Assembly (NCBI RefSeq): GCF_009870125.1
Contig: NC_046681.1
Coordinates: forward strand, 7,825,001-7,889,000
Direction: 5' to 3'
Length of the DNA stretch: 64,000 nt
Source: Drosophila pseudoobscura
Taxonomy: Eukaryota > Arthropoda > Insecta > Diptera > Drosophilidae
This document shows, in pieces, positions 25,653-37,700 of the stretch. The position numbers and the translations under genes were made by a program. Each line of letters begins with the position of its first letter. Position 1 is the stretch's first letter. Under the pieces are notes generated by a model. That model made no database searches, had not been told where the DNA came from, and saw only the letters and a program-made list of their open reading frames with translations.

Positions 25653-28600
25653 TTATTGCTGCTGGTAGGACTGCGGGTCGTACGGCGGCTGTCCTGGCTG
25701 TCCTAGCGGTCCCGGCTGGGGTTGTCCTTGCGTGTAGTCGTAGTTGTAGGCCACGTCGTCGTACGGCGGCGGGGCGGGTTCCTCGGCAATGGGTGCACTG
25801 GCGGCCATGGCAAATGGATTGTTGGCCACGTGCCCGGTGGCGCCATAGCTAATGGCACTTGATTGCTGCATTTGGCTCTGCTCATTGTACTCGGGTGCAC
25901 CCTACACGGTAGAACAAGAGGTAGAACAAAAGCAGTCGGGGTTAGAGATCACTAGAGTCCTGCGTGCGACTTACGAATGAGGTCTCCTTCATGTAGTTGC
26001 CCATCATGCCTGCCTGGCTGGGATCCGTGTTGGTGATGGCTCCCGCCGGTGGGGCCCACACCTGCTGCTCCTCGGCCGGCGGCTCGGCCCAGGGCTGCAG
26101 CTCTCCAGAGGCGAAGATGCCGTAGAAAGTGCAGCCCACCAGATGAACACAGGCGGCCAGGGTGAACACAGTGGTCCAGCAGCCAGTGGGCTGCAACGAT
26201 TCCCATATGTATAACCTGGATTATGTCAATTCTAGAGCGTGCTACTTACATTGGCCTGTATGAGGCCATCCAGTGCGTATGGCACTATGATCCCTGCCAG
26301 CGTGCCAATACCGTTCGAGAGACCCATTAAGATACTCGCATAGCGTGGAGCAATATCCAAATGGTTGACATTGTAGCCTGATATGGCAAACCCGCTGAAG
26401 GCCACGCCGCAAGTCAAGGCAAACATGGCTCCCGTCTGGAATCAATATCTTAGAACACAGCCGGAAAATCCAGAGCACCCATTACTCACCGCCGTCGAGG
26501 AATGTGCCACGAATAGGAAGAACAGGCCCTCCATCCCGAACCCGCCGCAGTTGAACAGCTTTCTCACATTCGTGGTGGACAGGATGCCATTCTTTCGCAG
26601 ATGATCCGCCAGCATACCGCCGAACGGCACAATCGTTGTCATGATCAGATGCGGCAGGGATCCCACAAAGCCAGCCTCCTCCACCTTGAAGCCGAACTTG
26701 TGCTTGAGGAACGAGGATTGGAACAAGACCAGCAGGTAGAAGTTCCAGGATCGACAGAAGTTGGCCACTATGATGGCATAGACCGGCATCGAGTGCATTA
26801 TTTCCCGCCAGGGCGTCGTCTTCAGCGATGGCATCGTCGGATGGGCGGACTCTCCCAGCGACTTTTCGATGTACTTCAGCTCGGGAATGCTGATGGCCGG
26901 ATGCTTTCGCGGGTTCTCAAAGCACAGCCATATCCAGAACATGTACCAAATGATCCCAAACACCCCGTAGGCATAGAACGGCGCCTGATAGCCCACGGTA
27001 TCGGCCAGCAGCCCGGACAGGGGCAGACCCACAACGACTCCAGCATAGGATCCCGAAAAGGCTAGGGTGGCCAAACGAGAGCGTTCCATGGGTGGCGCCC
27101 AGAACCGCCAGATGCCGTGACAGGCCGGATACGTTACACCCTAGGTAATTAAATAGGAAATAGATTTATTTGGATGTAAAGGCAAAGTTTTCTCAAGATA
27201 ATAGACTGGCTAGGATAGAGTAAACGAAAACCAGTCTGATAGGACTTGGTCCATCTTTTGTATGAGACTCGAAAGTCAATGCACGGAATCGTCCATTGGA
27301 AATCGGCCTGCGTCATATAAAGTCTCGTTGTTTTGGAATTAGTTTATAGATTATACTTTCTTCGACACAACGCACTGTGTGGGGCCTCAGCCGAAAAGAC
27401 GTGGTACTAATTTTACAGTTCTTTCAAAACAGAATTTTACGAATAGTTAAGGAAATATGAGCCTTCATCATGACCATTTTTTCAGTGAGCAACAATCTAC
27501 TCATCTTAAAGAGAGAACTTAAAGTAAACCTTATTTTGTATGATAATACATTTGATCTTTTTTATCAATATTTAAAAAAAATTATCTGTTGTATCCTAAA
27601 GAAAAATCGATTTTGGGCTCTTATTTAACACGAACTTAAGTTTTATGAAAACTACACTATTTTTATACCCGATACTAAAAATAGTACAGGGATATATTCA
27701 TTTTGTGGAGGATGTGGATGTGTGACACCACGAAGAGAGCGTTGTATATATATATGTACATAATTTATGCGATCGCAAAAGCTTTTTTCTGGGTGTTGTA
27801 TATATTCTGGTAATATACAAATCAAAATAGTATAAAAATATCTATGTATATTCCTTCAAAAATTAATGATTTAGCAAGCTGAAATGTCCGAGTCCCACTG
27901 TACAACATTCTATTCGAAGAACTTCCCATAATATATAATAGTAAAAATAATGGTACAATAGTAGTACAAAAGCCTTTTCTCCCGTTCGTATCGTCAACAA
28001 TCTTTCCTCAGCCACATCTCTAATTGAGTAACCAGAAAGAAAAATGATAGACTTCGGCACAAAGAAATCGCATTAAAATAAATTCTTTTGTTATTCTCCC
28101 TTTCTTCCACCCATATCCCCTCTTAAGGGCTTAGGACGTGTTTTCATTTCACATATGTATTTGCTTTATCATAGGGCAAAATCTAGACCCATCCCCGGAC
28201 GAATCCCTCCCTTTTCGGAACGTCACGCAATCGTAATCCTTGGCTTTGATCTGTGGCAAAATCGAATCTGGTTACTTACCTCGAAGAGTCCTTGCAGCAC
28301 GCGCACACCAATCACCACGTGGCCGTGCATCAGCGTCATGGCAAAGGGCACGAACAGATGCAGCGTTGCCGAGCTGACGATGGAGAGGCCGAATATCTTG
28401 TTGGCCGGAAACTTGGATGCAATGAAGCCGCCGGGAATCTGCGTCACCAGATAGCCCCAGAAGAAGGACGAGTCCACATGGCTCTCCACGGCAACCGTCC
28501 AGTTCATGAAAACCGTCTGCAACAACGCGAAAGAGACAAAATATGAACTATGAGCGGGAAAGCAGCATTCATTAAAAAGTGCCGCGGGCCTTTATTAACG

Positions 28601-31600
28601 AGCGTCAGGCCGGATGGCATACAGGGCACACAAGCTTGGCATTTCTCCCTGTGTGTGTGTGTGTGGGGGCGTGGCTTTTCCTGTATGACTTTTGAGTGAT
28701 TTTGAGTATCCATCCACACACCCTAATTGACAGCAGCTTTTTGCTAAATGAAGCAAATTTACCTCTCATTCCCATAAATGTATTGTTTGGCATCTTTTAT
28801 GTTGAAAATTCCACCATTTGATTACACTAAACCACAAAATTGTACTTTCTTTCCAGGCATACATTTAAAAATTTTGCCAGACGGTAAGTTTAAGATACAA
28901 AGTTTTTGGAAGCGACTGAAACGAGTAGCTCCATTCATTGGCTTTTCGGAATTTCAGTTCTTCAAAACTGGGTATCAACATCGAAATAAGAAGCATTCTA
29001 GACATTTTCAGAGATTTAATTTAATCAAAACTCTGCTCAAAGACCAGCCCCCAGTGCCACGACCAAACAGGTGGTCGGAGGCACAAAAATACTTACAGAA
29101 GTGTGGCCCAGAGTGATTTCGATGAATATGAAAGTATAGCTGCCCCTCAATTATTCCCAGCATTACTTACCCCGTTGTGCTCGCCCTTTAGCTTCGCCGC
29201 CGACATATTGCAGCGCATGCCGAAGGCGATCATGAAACCCACGCAGGCCATGGTGGCGATGGTGTAGCGGGCTGGCATGCATGGGCACTCCGCCTTGCAA
29301 TACTTGTCGATCTTCCGGAGCGGCGGACGTTCTATCTCCTCAAACGAGGCGGGCGAGTCGGGCCGGTCGTCGTCGTCGTCGTAGGCGTGGCCGCCGCCGG
29401 GTCCGTGGCCCTCGCGCTCGCCGCCCTCCATCTCCTCGTACCCGCCGTGTCCGGTGTGGTAGCTCTGAGATATCTCGAACTTCTCCATGTTCGGCTTGAG
29501 GCTGCAAGAGGAAAAGGGCGTGCGAAAAGATGGACATAATTCATGCCAATTAGAACTGGAACAGGCCATATCAACAGGTCAGGAAGAGGGTGTGAAAAGA
29601 CAAACATTCTCTGCTTGTTAGGGCAGCGGTTGACACCCTCCCCGATCAAGGTGGTTGTTCTGCGTCTCAGTCGCGTCCCCAAGGAATTCCATTGAATGTG
29701 GGAGTGGGGAAGGCATTGCCAGAGGGAGGCATGCCCCCTCAGTTTGAAAGAAATTCAATTTTATTAAGTGGTGATAGCTGGGCTGCGGACTCAAGTATTT
29801 AAAGTTGATTCGACCAGGTGACAATCTGAAATCGTATTTTCCGATTTGATTTCCCCGCCGAGACCTTTTGTGGGTCGCACACAGTTTAAACACCGTGCCA
29901 GGCCTTGTCGCTCACTGATTGATGGCAGTTGTTAGATGATATAGTGGTGGTCTAGCCCACCCTCCCATTAACACTGGTTAAGTGACACATCCAGAATGAT
30001 AACCTCGGGATCTCCCCTCTCTATTGGCATTTTTCTCCATAGACAGACAAACTCCCGAGAAGTATGCTTTACAAACTAATAAGCAGGGACCAGCCAAAAA
30101 CAAGCCACTACAATGGATAACTTTCTCGTCGTCGTCGTCGTCGCCGCCTGTCACATAACTCAACTGTCTGCCGCTAAAGCTACCCTCGTCTGGTCACGCA
30201 GGGCCGGGAAGCCCGCCCCACAGAGAGGCCGAGAAGTCCTTCCGACGTCTTGTGCGTTGACCGACTTTAAGGACGCCTCGGCCGACGCCAATTTTATGCG
30301 GCAATTTTTATCTGCCCTTTGAAAGGGAGAGCGCTGTGTAATGCCCGTCATTAGGTTTGTTATGTGCCGAAACGAAAGCTGTTTCGATTACCATTTTAGC
30401 GGCGGCTGATATTCAAAAGCCCTTCTAAGGTATGACAGAGACTATCTGGGAATCAGTTTAGGTCTTCCCAAGCCAAAAATCTTTGGAATTCCACAGCTGC
30501 TTCAATTTGCATTAATATTTTATTTAAATGGGTTATTTAAAAAACTTGTATAAATACCCAAGAGCTAAGGTCAGATTTAGAAAGATATTCTGTCTTAATC
30601 GAATTCTATCGAAAATCTACATTGTATACAATCATTCGACAACCAATCGACATTACTCTCTCCAGTTTCCCTGCCTCTATCGTTAGAGCATCCTGTCGTC
30701 GTCTATCCTTACGTACATATATCATTGACTTATTTTTTGCTGTCTCGCCAAAACTATCCATGGCGCTAAAGTTCTTCCAGCCACTTGTTTGGCGGGTTTG
30801 ATTGTCAGTAAAAATGTTGTAGACTTTTTGGCGCCGCATAGATTACTGCTAACTGGCGCCGGAGACGAGAATGGGAGAGCGGAAAGCTGAAGGATTTTCA
30901 GCATTTGATGGAAACTCGCTTCTGACTTTAACTTGGCCACAAGTGCGCGCCCATTAAGCAGCCATTAGATAAAAATAGGGTAGATGTACACACTCGTACA
31001 TACTCGTATAGAATTCTGTTTGCCTTGACAACTGAGATACTATGGTACTCGTGGTGCTAATGGTGGTGGAGGTCTTTGGGCGGGGGCACGTCAGCGACAC
31101 GACCGCGTCTTCAATGACAATTCTAATTTCATTTTCGCTGGCAATGAGAAGGAACTCATTCAGCTTTCCCTTGCCTCTTGAGGCATTCCAATTTCTTCGC
31201 GCCGCGCGCGCCTCGAGTGCCCCTTGAGGGCTTCAGCCACAGATCCCGGCAACGGATGAATAAAACGCTCGTAAAAATCAATTTCATCTGCAGCCTTTCG
31301 TTGGCATGCAACACATTCCTTAATGAAAGCGACTCCACCTATTGTTCCAATTTCTAATTTGCGCCCAAGGTCCTTGAGAAATCAGTTATCCCGTCCTGGC
31401 GTGCCCATAAAATTGCATACCAACGCCTCACATGAATGAATGAATGAACGGCTGAATGGTGTGCGAGTGTTGGCCCAATATGCTTCACTACTTTATTGTA
31501 TTCGAGGAGACCAAGGTGATGGAGTCATCGTCGCTGTCAACGGCTTCCGTGTGGGCACGTGCTGGCAACGTGCACGGAATTCCTGAGGCGCCGGTGAGCG

Positions 31601-32362
31601 GCCCGGCATGCCGAGGCGTTTGTTGTCACCGCTCCTGGAACTCTTGGAACTCTTGGTACTCCTGGAAAGTCGTCACTCCCCTTTAATGACTTGTTAAGCA
31701 TGCCAATAATTTTACAACTTTCCGGGGGCAGACACGTGCCAAAGTTTCGCGACGCCGGCTAGTCGCCAGTATGCACCAATCCGAGAATATACCCGTATTG
31801 TATGCTGCGTTATCCCGGACTGCCAGGTCAAGTTCATCCAACCTCTACCGAGATCAGCGTTGCGTTAAATTAAATTCTTATTTTTTTGTTCTCCCTCTAA
31901 AGTCCATTTGATTGCAATCATATTTCATCGTCATCTTTCTACACTGGTCAACAAAAGTTAAGTGCCAGAACAAAATTTGTTCTTACTTTTTTCTGTATCT
32001 AATATATATTTTTTTTTATGAGAGAGTAAAAATTCTCGTTACGGGAACATTTTATACTACTATAAATAAAGTATATCATCCATTCCAATTCTTTTTCTAA
32101 ATCTATCTGGTATACCTATCTAATCTTCAGAGTGTTACAAAATTCCATAGAAACGCTTAAGTTTGTACAGAATTCAATTCATTTTGTTCTAGAAATTCTC
32201 ACCAAAAAAATTCTATATTAAACTGAAAATTGCCTTATCTTTTATAAGTACCACAACCCTGCTGTTTAGTGTCATATCATATCATATTCGATTCGATTCG
32301 TTCTGCACTCACCCGCCAAACACGCCCGATGCCTTCTCCTTAAACGCCGTCAAGCCCTTCAT
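25653..32362 (-). CDS. VGlut: Vesicular glutamate transporter (SLC17 family)
   Basis: Seven coding exons on the minus strand: 32313..32362, 29171..29501, 28280..28516, 26490..27140, 26250..26435, 25975..26190 and 25653..25901. They join with consensus sites to 639 aa, the length of fly VGlut. All junctions are phase 0 except the first. The protein loads glutamate into synaptic vesicles at fly motor and central glutamatergic terminals. It begins [17 protein letters not shown], followed by a Gly/His/Asp-rich cytosolic lead with a DDDDD run. The first membrane segment contains Arg113 ([10 protein letters not shown]). The hallmark segment carries Arg199 and runs into [12 protein letters not shown] across the exon 3/4 junction. 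Major-facilitator membrane segments then continue to about residue 510. The cytosolic tail is Pro/Gln/Tyr-rich with a PPPYDD motif, a possible WW-domain ligand. Introns are long at the 5' end (2.8 kb) and short at the 3' end. Confidence 0.97.
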
Positions 32363-33675
32363 GGTGATGCTGTGGCAGTGGCCGAAACCTCCCGGCTCTC
32401 ACTCTTGTTCTGACTCCGGTTATGGATCTCCCACTTGGCTCACTGTGGTGCCCGTGCCGTACCGTTCCTAGCGCAGCGAATGCTCTGCTCCGTTGACCGT
32501 TCCGTGGTTATCACTTGTGCGCATAAATATGCCCGTACTTTGCTTCCAACTTCACGGCGGCTTACCGTGCCGATGGGCGTGGCGAATTGGCTGGCGATTA
32601 ATTTCTGTGAAGCCAGCAATAATTTTACGACTTAACTTTCGGCTAAAAAGGGGGGATTTTCACTTGGCCGCCATCTAATTTTGATTTTCCGCCGTATTGG
32701 CTAGTACGAAGATGCCGTGCTCAGCAGTGGGCTGTTACTTCTTCATTCACAGTGCCTGCAAAAGAGATTTGTACCAGTTATTAATTTGTTCGCCAATTTG
32801 TGTGCTGCTGCCGATAAGGAAAGCCCTGGCAGAGCTTCACCATTTTCCACATTTGTTGTAAGCTGCTTATGTTCATAAATTTATTTGTGTTTTTATGTGA
32901 GAGTGGGGCCAAGTGGTGGGAAGGTGATGTGGGGGTGGTGGTAAGCCGGAAAAGTATTTTGTTCGCATTTCTTGCTTTGATAGATATTTTGATTGCAATT
33001 TATGCTTCATTAAATGTGGGCCAGAAATTTGACAAAATTTTTTGGAACGAATCCTTTTCAAAAGGGTCTAGAAAGTGATAAAACTGATTGCATTAACATG
33101 AAATTGAGGGGCACATTGCTTGAAAATTATCTCAGGGACGTGAAGTCTCTTATATCTAAACCATTTGAGGAATTTCAAGAAATTAGGCCTTGCGTTTAGT
33201 TTAGATCAGTGTTCGGCAGAAAAAATAATGTTAATGTGGTGCCGACCAATTCAGGTTATTTATTTTTTCTCACAAATATGTAATAAAAATTTATCCTGTT
33301 CCAGGACACCTCTAGATAAAATAGTGTACACCTAGGTCCATTTTCTGGACATTCATTTTTGTAAGCTCATAACTCTTATCTGTGATCTCTGCTTTTTCCT
33401 CGGTATTTTCCCTCTGTACTCATGACCTTTCCGAATTCCGCCTACTTACATGCCACACGAGTGTTACGTAATCCATTTCGCCGCTGGTCGTGCTTATGTA
33501 ATCGCCTCTTGTTCCACAGTCTCCGTTAGTCGCGTTTATGTTAAATGATTATTATTAGGCAACAAAACTGGTTGATTATTATAAACTATTTGTTGCGGTT
33601 GGTTATGATATCACAAATAAGGTACACAGATAACAGATTCTATAGCTTGACACTCAACACGATACGCTGCGAATG

Positions 33676-33702
33676 AAATGGAACGGAATGGAATGGAATG
33701 GA
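33676..33702. repeat. (GGAAT)n-like short tandem repeat
   Basis: Several tandem ATGGA/GGAAT units in AT-rich sequence. Confidence 0.7.
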
Positions 33703-33864
33703 AAAATACAAGTAACGATTACATAACCGATTTGATTTTTGGGTTTAAGTTGTATCACTGGACTACATTCTCACATTTTCTAGCAACACACGCCCCGGGA
33801 AAAAATAATTGGGAGTAAAAACATTCAATAAACTAATTAAAAACTTAAAAAGTGGGACGACAAC

Positions 33865-33945
33865 ATTCAGACAGAGTTGACCACGAGACCGGCGGCAGGC
33901 TACGACGACGAGGATGATGGCGATCCGAATTCAACTCTGTCTGAA
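33865..33945. repeat. Inverted repeat with 15-bp perfect arms
   Basis: TTCAGACAGAGTTGA (33866-33880) is repeated as its exact reverse complement at 33931-33945. The 50-base loop is rich in GAC/GAT words. The arms do not extend convincingly outwards, so it is shorter than a typical fly pre-miRNA stem. Confidence 0.75.
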
Positions 33946-34429
33946 GACTGTGTGATAGGCAGGTCACATTCAGCGGCGTCGTAGACCTCGCAGAGGATCA
34001 TACAAGGTCCCACGACCAGGACAGGTGGCGTGGGGGGACTTGGGATGGGTATGGCTGAGGGCTGTGGGCTGTGTGCTGGGTATATAAGCAGCTATCTCAG
34101 TCGCGTCCTGAACTGGAGGGTTGAATGACGGCAGAAGGGTAGGGGTATGGGGGAGGAGCGTAGTATATACACTGGAATTTTCCGACCACTGGAAACTGGA
34201 AGCGTGGGAACGCATGAAAAGAATTTTCCCTTTCAAGGGTATTACGAATGAGTTTTTCGGGGTCACCAAGGGGAAATTATTAACATTTGCGTATATTGCA
34301 GCAATCTGATTATCACTCAATAATTGCGTAGTATTATTCAGAATATTTTCACTATATATATATGCACACATTCCCCTCTCTCTTCACACACGGGGTTATA
34401 TACCAGATGCAGCACTAACGCAGCTCCGA

Positions 34430-34760
34430 GCTCGCTTTGGCCTCAGCAGGACAACGCACGAAGTGAAACTAACATCATTCGCATTCGCCTTTCTTGTCTG
34501 CCCAGATGGATGCCCTGGTCCAGATTATGCTCTGGCAGAGCATAATCGACCCGCCCGTCTCGCTCGCTCCCACTGGCCTCCGTGTGGTGAAAAGCTCTCC
34601 GGCCGGGAGCTGCGCAGGCCCAGGAATGCGGACGGGCTGTGCCGGAATGCCGTACCCAGCATTGGTCGAGGGTTGCTGGCAACAGTAGCAAGCCGCGTCC
34701 TGACCGGGAGTCGGGGCGGACGAGCCACCTGGCTGGGCCAAACCAATCAGGAGCCGGGAT
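34430..34760. other. GC-rich island within AT-rich desert
   Basis: A sharply bounded GC-rich block in which several frames stay open on both strands. One plus-strand frame begins MDALVQIMLWQSIIDPP at 34506 and ends in TAG after about 60 codons. It resembles nothing I know and lacks a clear start context or splice partner. Open frames on both strands are expected from high GC, so I do not call a gene. Confidence 0.3.
34523..34547. repeat. Perfect 25-bp palindrome
   Basis: GATTATGCTCTG, one central G, then the exact reverse complement CAGAGCATAATC. Arms this long are unlikely by chance in a window of this size. It could be a dimeric transcription-factor site. Confidence 0.85.
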
Positions 34761-37700
34761 TTCCCACCTCCAGTACATGGCCTGATGTGAGTGGGCGGCA
34801 TGGGAATGCGTCGCGGGCTGGCATGCGAATCTCAGTCGTGCGTGAAATGCTATTATCATGTTGCCAGGCCATTTTCCATTATTTCCGTGCCCTGCCATAT
34901 ACTCGAGCATATACATTCTCCTCCTGTCTGGCGCTGGCTCCGGCTCCGGCTCTGGCTCTGGCTCTACTTCTCGGTCCCGTACACAAAATGTCAGCCATTT
35001 TGAATATTTTCCCTGTCTGCTCCGCTGGCTTGATTGCTCCAAACTCCAAACTCCAAACTCGAAGCTCGAAAAAGGAGCGATTTATGAATGAGCACCGCCG
35101 CAGCAAACTCATTGATGAGTGTCCAGTCTATCAAGGATTTGATAGATTTGATTTATACGTGAGACTTTAAAAATAAATGTTCTAAAGTGGTTGGACTTGT
35201 AGATGAGTTGATGTGCAAGAAATGGATATTCATTGACAGTTATTGACAGACGAGAATGATAGAAGCGACTGGAAAACAGTAATAATGCAACTATTCTAAA
35301 ATCTTTATTCTTTAAAAATAACAAATATTTTTTTGTATTTCCCTTTTGAAACATTTATTAAAGTTCTGTGTCGAAATAATTTAAAACACTTGTGCCATTC
35401 TTCCTGAATAATTTATCTTCACGATGCGGAATAAATGAAAAGTTGTGGTAGGATCACCATTCAAAAAATAACTTTAGGGACATTATTTATTAGTCTCGGT
35501 AAATTATTCCTTCCTACCCACTACACTGTTTTAGCAAGGATACATTCAGGTTTCAATTAATTTCCAAATTATATTAAATGCAAAATTATTAGTAACAAAC
35601 AGTTTATTTTATTTTATAGCCTTTGGCAATATTTAGTAATATAGTCATAAGTATTCCAAATATTTAAATTAACAACGTAAAGTCAGTTTTATTGTTATGG
35701 TAGGTAGGTAAAAACATTTTAGTACCATTAAAATGACTAATACATTTTTAAATAACTTCTATAATTCGGAGGAAAAAACCTGATAGGCTTATTTATTTAA
35801 TTTAAATTATACGATTCGTTCCGAGAAAAATAATATATTTTTCCAACATTTTTACACATGTATGTCCATATGTGCATATATCTATATATATACAAGTTTT
35901 GGGTAGTCGTCGTCGTCCAATATTTTACTCACATCGGCGTAAGCGATCGAAGCGAGTGAGCCGGGGGTTGGCGCACGATTACGTCCTCTAGTACATACAT
36001 ACATAATTATGGCATTTACAGCAAATAATGTTGCCGTTTATTCCACATGTAGTCTTTGTTATTATTAATTATAGTATTCAATTATTAAAAACATAAAACA
36101 AAACATTTACGATTAATGATGAGCAACATTTTATAAACGAAGTTTAATTTATTAATATTATATTGACTAAACATTAATAAGGATTATCTGAAAGTAAAGA
36201 GTAAAGTAAAGTAAAAAAAAACTATTAAAAATATAATGTCTATCCGAATTTCGAATTCGTATCGACTGAGTCCCTTTGTTTATGGGAATTTTATACAGCG
36301 AATCAGTTGCATCCGCGTTATTTGTGCGGAACCGGGGTTTTATTTTCCATCGCTGCTATTTAGGAAATCCATGAATGGTTCTTCAAACATTCATAAACCC
36401 TACAAATGTATGGTGTATGTGTAATTCCTTTCCTATGCCCATTTGAGCTGGCCACTTAAAGTAGCCAATAATCTTAGTCAACAGTTTGTGCAAGTGCCCC
36501 GATTCTCACACACCCGGCACGACCAATTCATAATCCACAAAAGCTATGCCTCACAGAGAGCCCAGCTTCCGCTCTAGCCCCAGCCTATAGCGTCCCCGCG
36601 TCCCCGCCTCCCACGGCTCGGCTGGCGGCAAGGCTAATACGACGCATTGGTCTTACCCTCATAAGCATAAAGCAAACAGCCAAACAGTTGCAACTCAGCC
36701 AAAAGCTATAATAAAGTTGCGGAAGCAAACAGCAAAGCGAAATAAACAGGAGGCAGAACGAGAGCGAGGAAAAAACCGAGCTGGGAAATGAAATGAAAAT
36801 CAACAAAACAGCGCCAGCTTCAGCAGTCATAGCCGCAAAGGATTTTCGTATTCGAAAGGATACGCTTTCAGGACGAGGGCGACACAGAGAAGTGAGAGCA
36901 GACATTTGGGCAGACAGCTCCATAGACAGGACGGCGGCAGGCCCAGCAACCAACAACCAACAACAAACAACAATAAAGCAGAAGCCTCAGACACATCATC
37001 TGTGATATTAAATTTCGAAAAATCCTTGTTTCCTGCAACGTTTACTATTTAAACAAAGCGATTAGCGGGGGAGCGCCTAAAAGCAAGCAGTAGGCAGCGG
37101 CCTCCGCATTGATTGACGTAAATGAAGAATAATCGAATTGCGCTAATAAAACTCTAAACTAAGTGCCAGCCTTGTCAACGGCTCGAGTGTCAGCCGAAGG
37201 ACCACAGTGCACAGTGGGATGGCAATTGAATATTTATTATGCTTTTATTAAACCTTGTTATTAAAAGATATCGTTGTGCTTTGGACATATCGAAAAATAT
37301 TCATCACATATCGCAATTCCAATCGATAACATTTTCGATAGTACTGATAGATATCCGAAAGTTGAACCCCATTTAACATTAAAACTTGTTGCACTTCTTT
37401 CGATGGCTTGGAATAGTTATTTAATCTGGGAAATACAAGAAACTGTCCAATTCCTTTATCATATTTTTTCCAATTTTACCCAAAATATTACGGTTAGATA
37501 GCAATATTCCCTTCAATTCCACTGTGGCCCAATCTGTGGGCTTAGCCGAGCACCCGCCCTCATAAATTGTGAGCAAAAAAGTGTCAAACTTGAGTTGACA
37601 GGCCTCAAGCCTGAGCCCGTGCTGTGCCCGTAGCCGTAGCCGTAGACGGAGCGGAAGATCGAGCGAACTGTCCGGAGTGCGCTTCCCGTCGCCCGTCAGC

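Larger units (their letters stand above)
32363..34430. other. Upstream region of VGlut, no coding gene seen
   Basis: The sequence immediately 5' of the VGlut start codon is GC-richer (to about 32630), consistent with leader and promoter. Beyond it the sequence is mixed and includes a GGAATG microsatellite and one inverted repeat, listed separately. Non-coding VGlut exons may lie here but cannot be placed. Confidence 0.45.

Noticed and set aside
34443-35170. Long frames of 199 and 235 codons on opposite strands in the GC-rich island
   Set aside because: They overlap on opposite strands, include dipeptide-repeat tracts (Pro-Glu, Leu-Ala) from a GCTCCG/GCTCTG repeat, and match no family.
36585-36956. 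123-codon minus-strand hydrophobic frame
   Set aside because: Poor start context and mixed low-complexity composition. The hydrophobic part arises from a purine-rich opposite strand.
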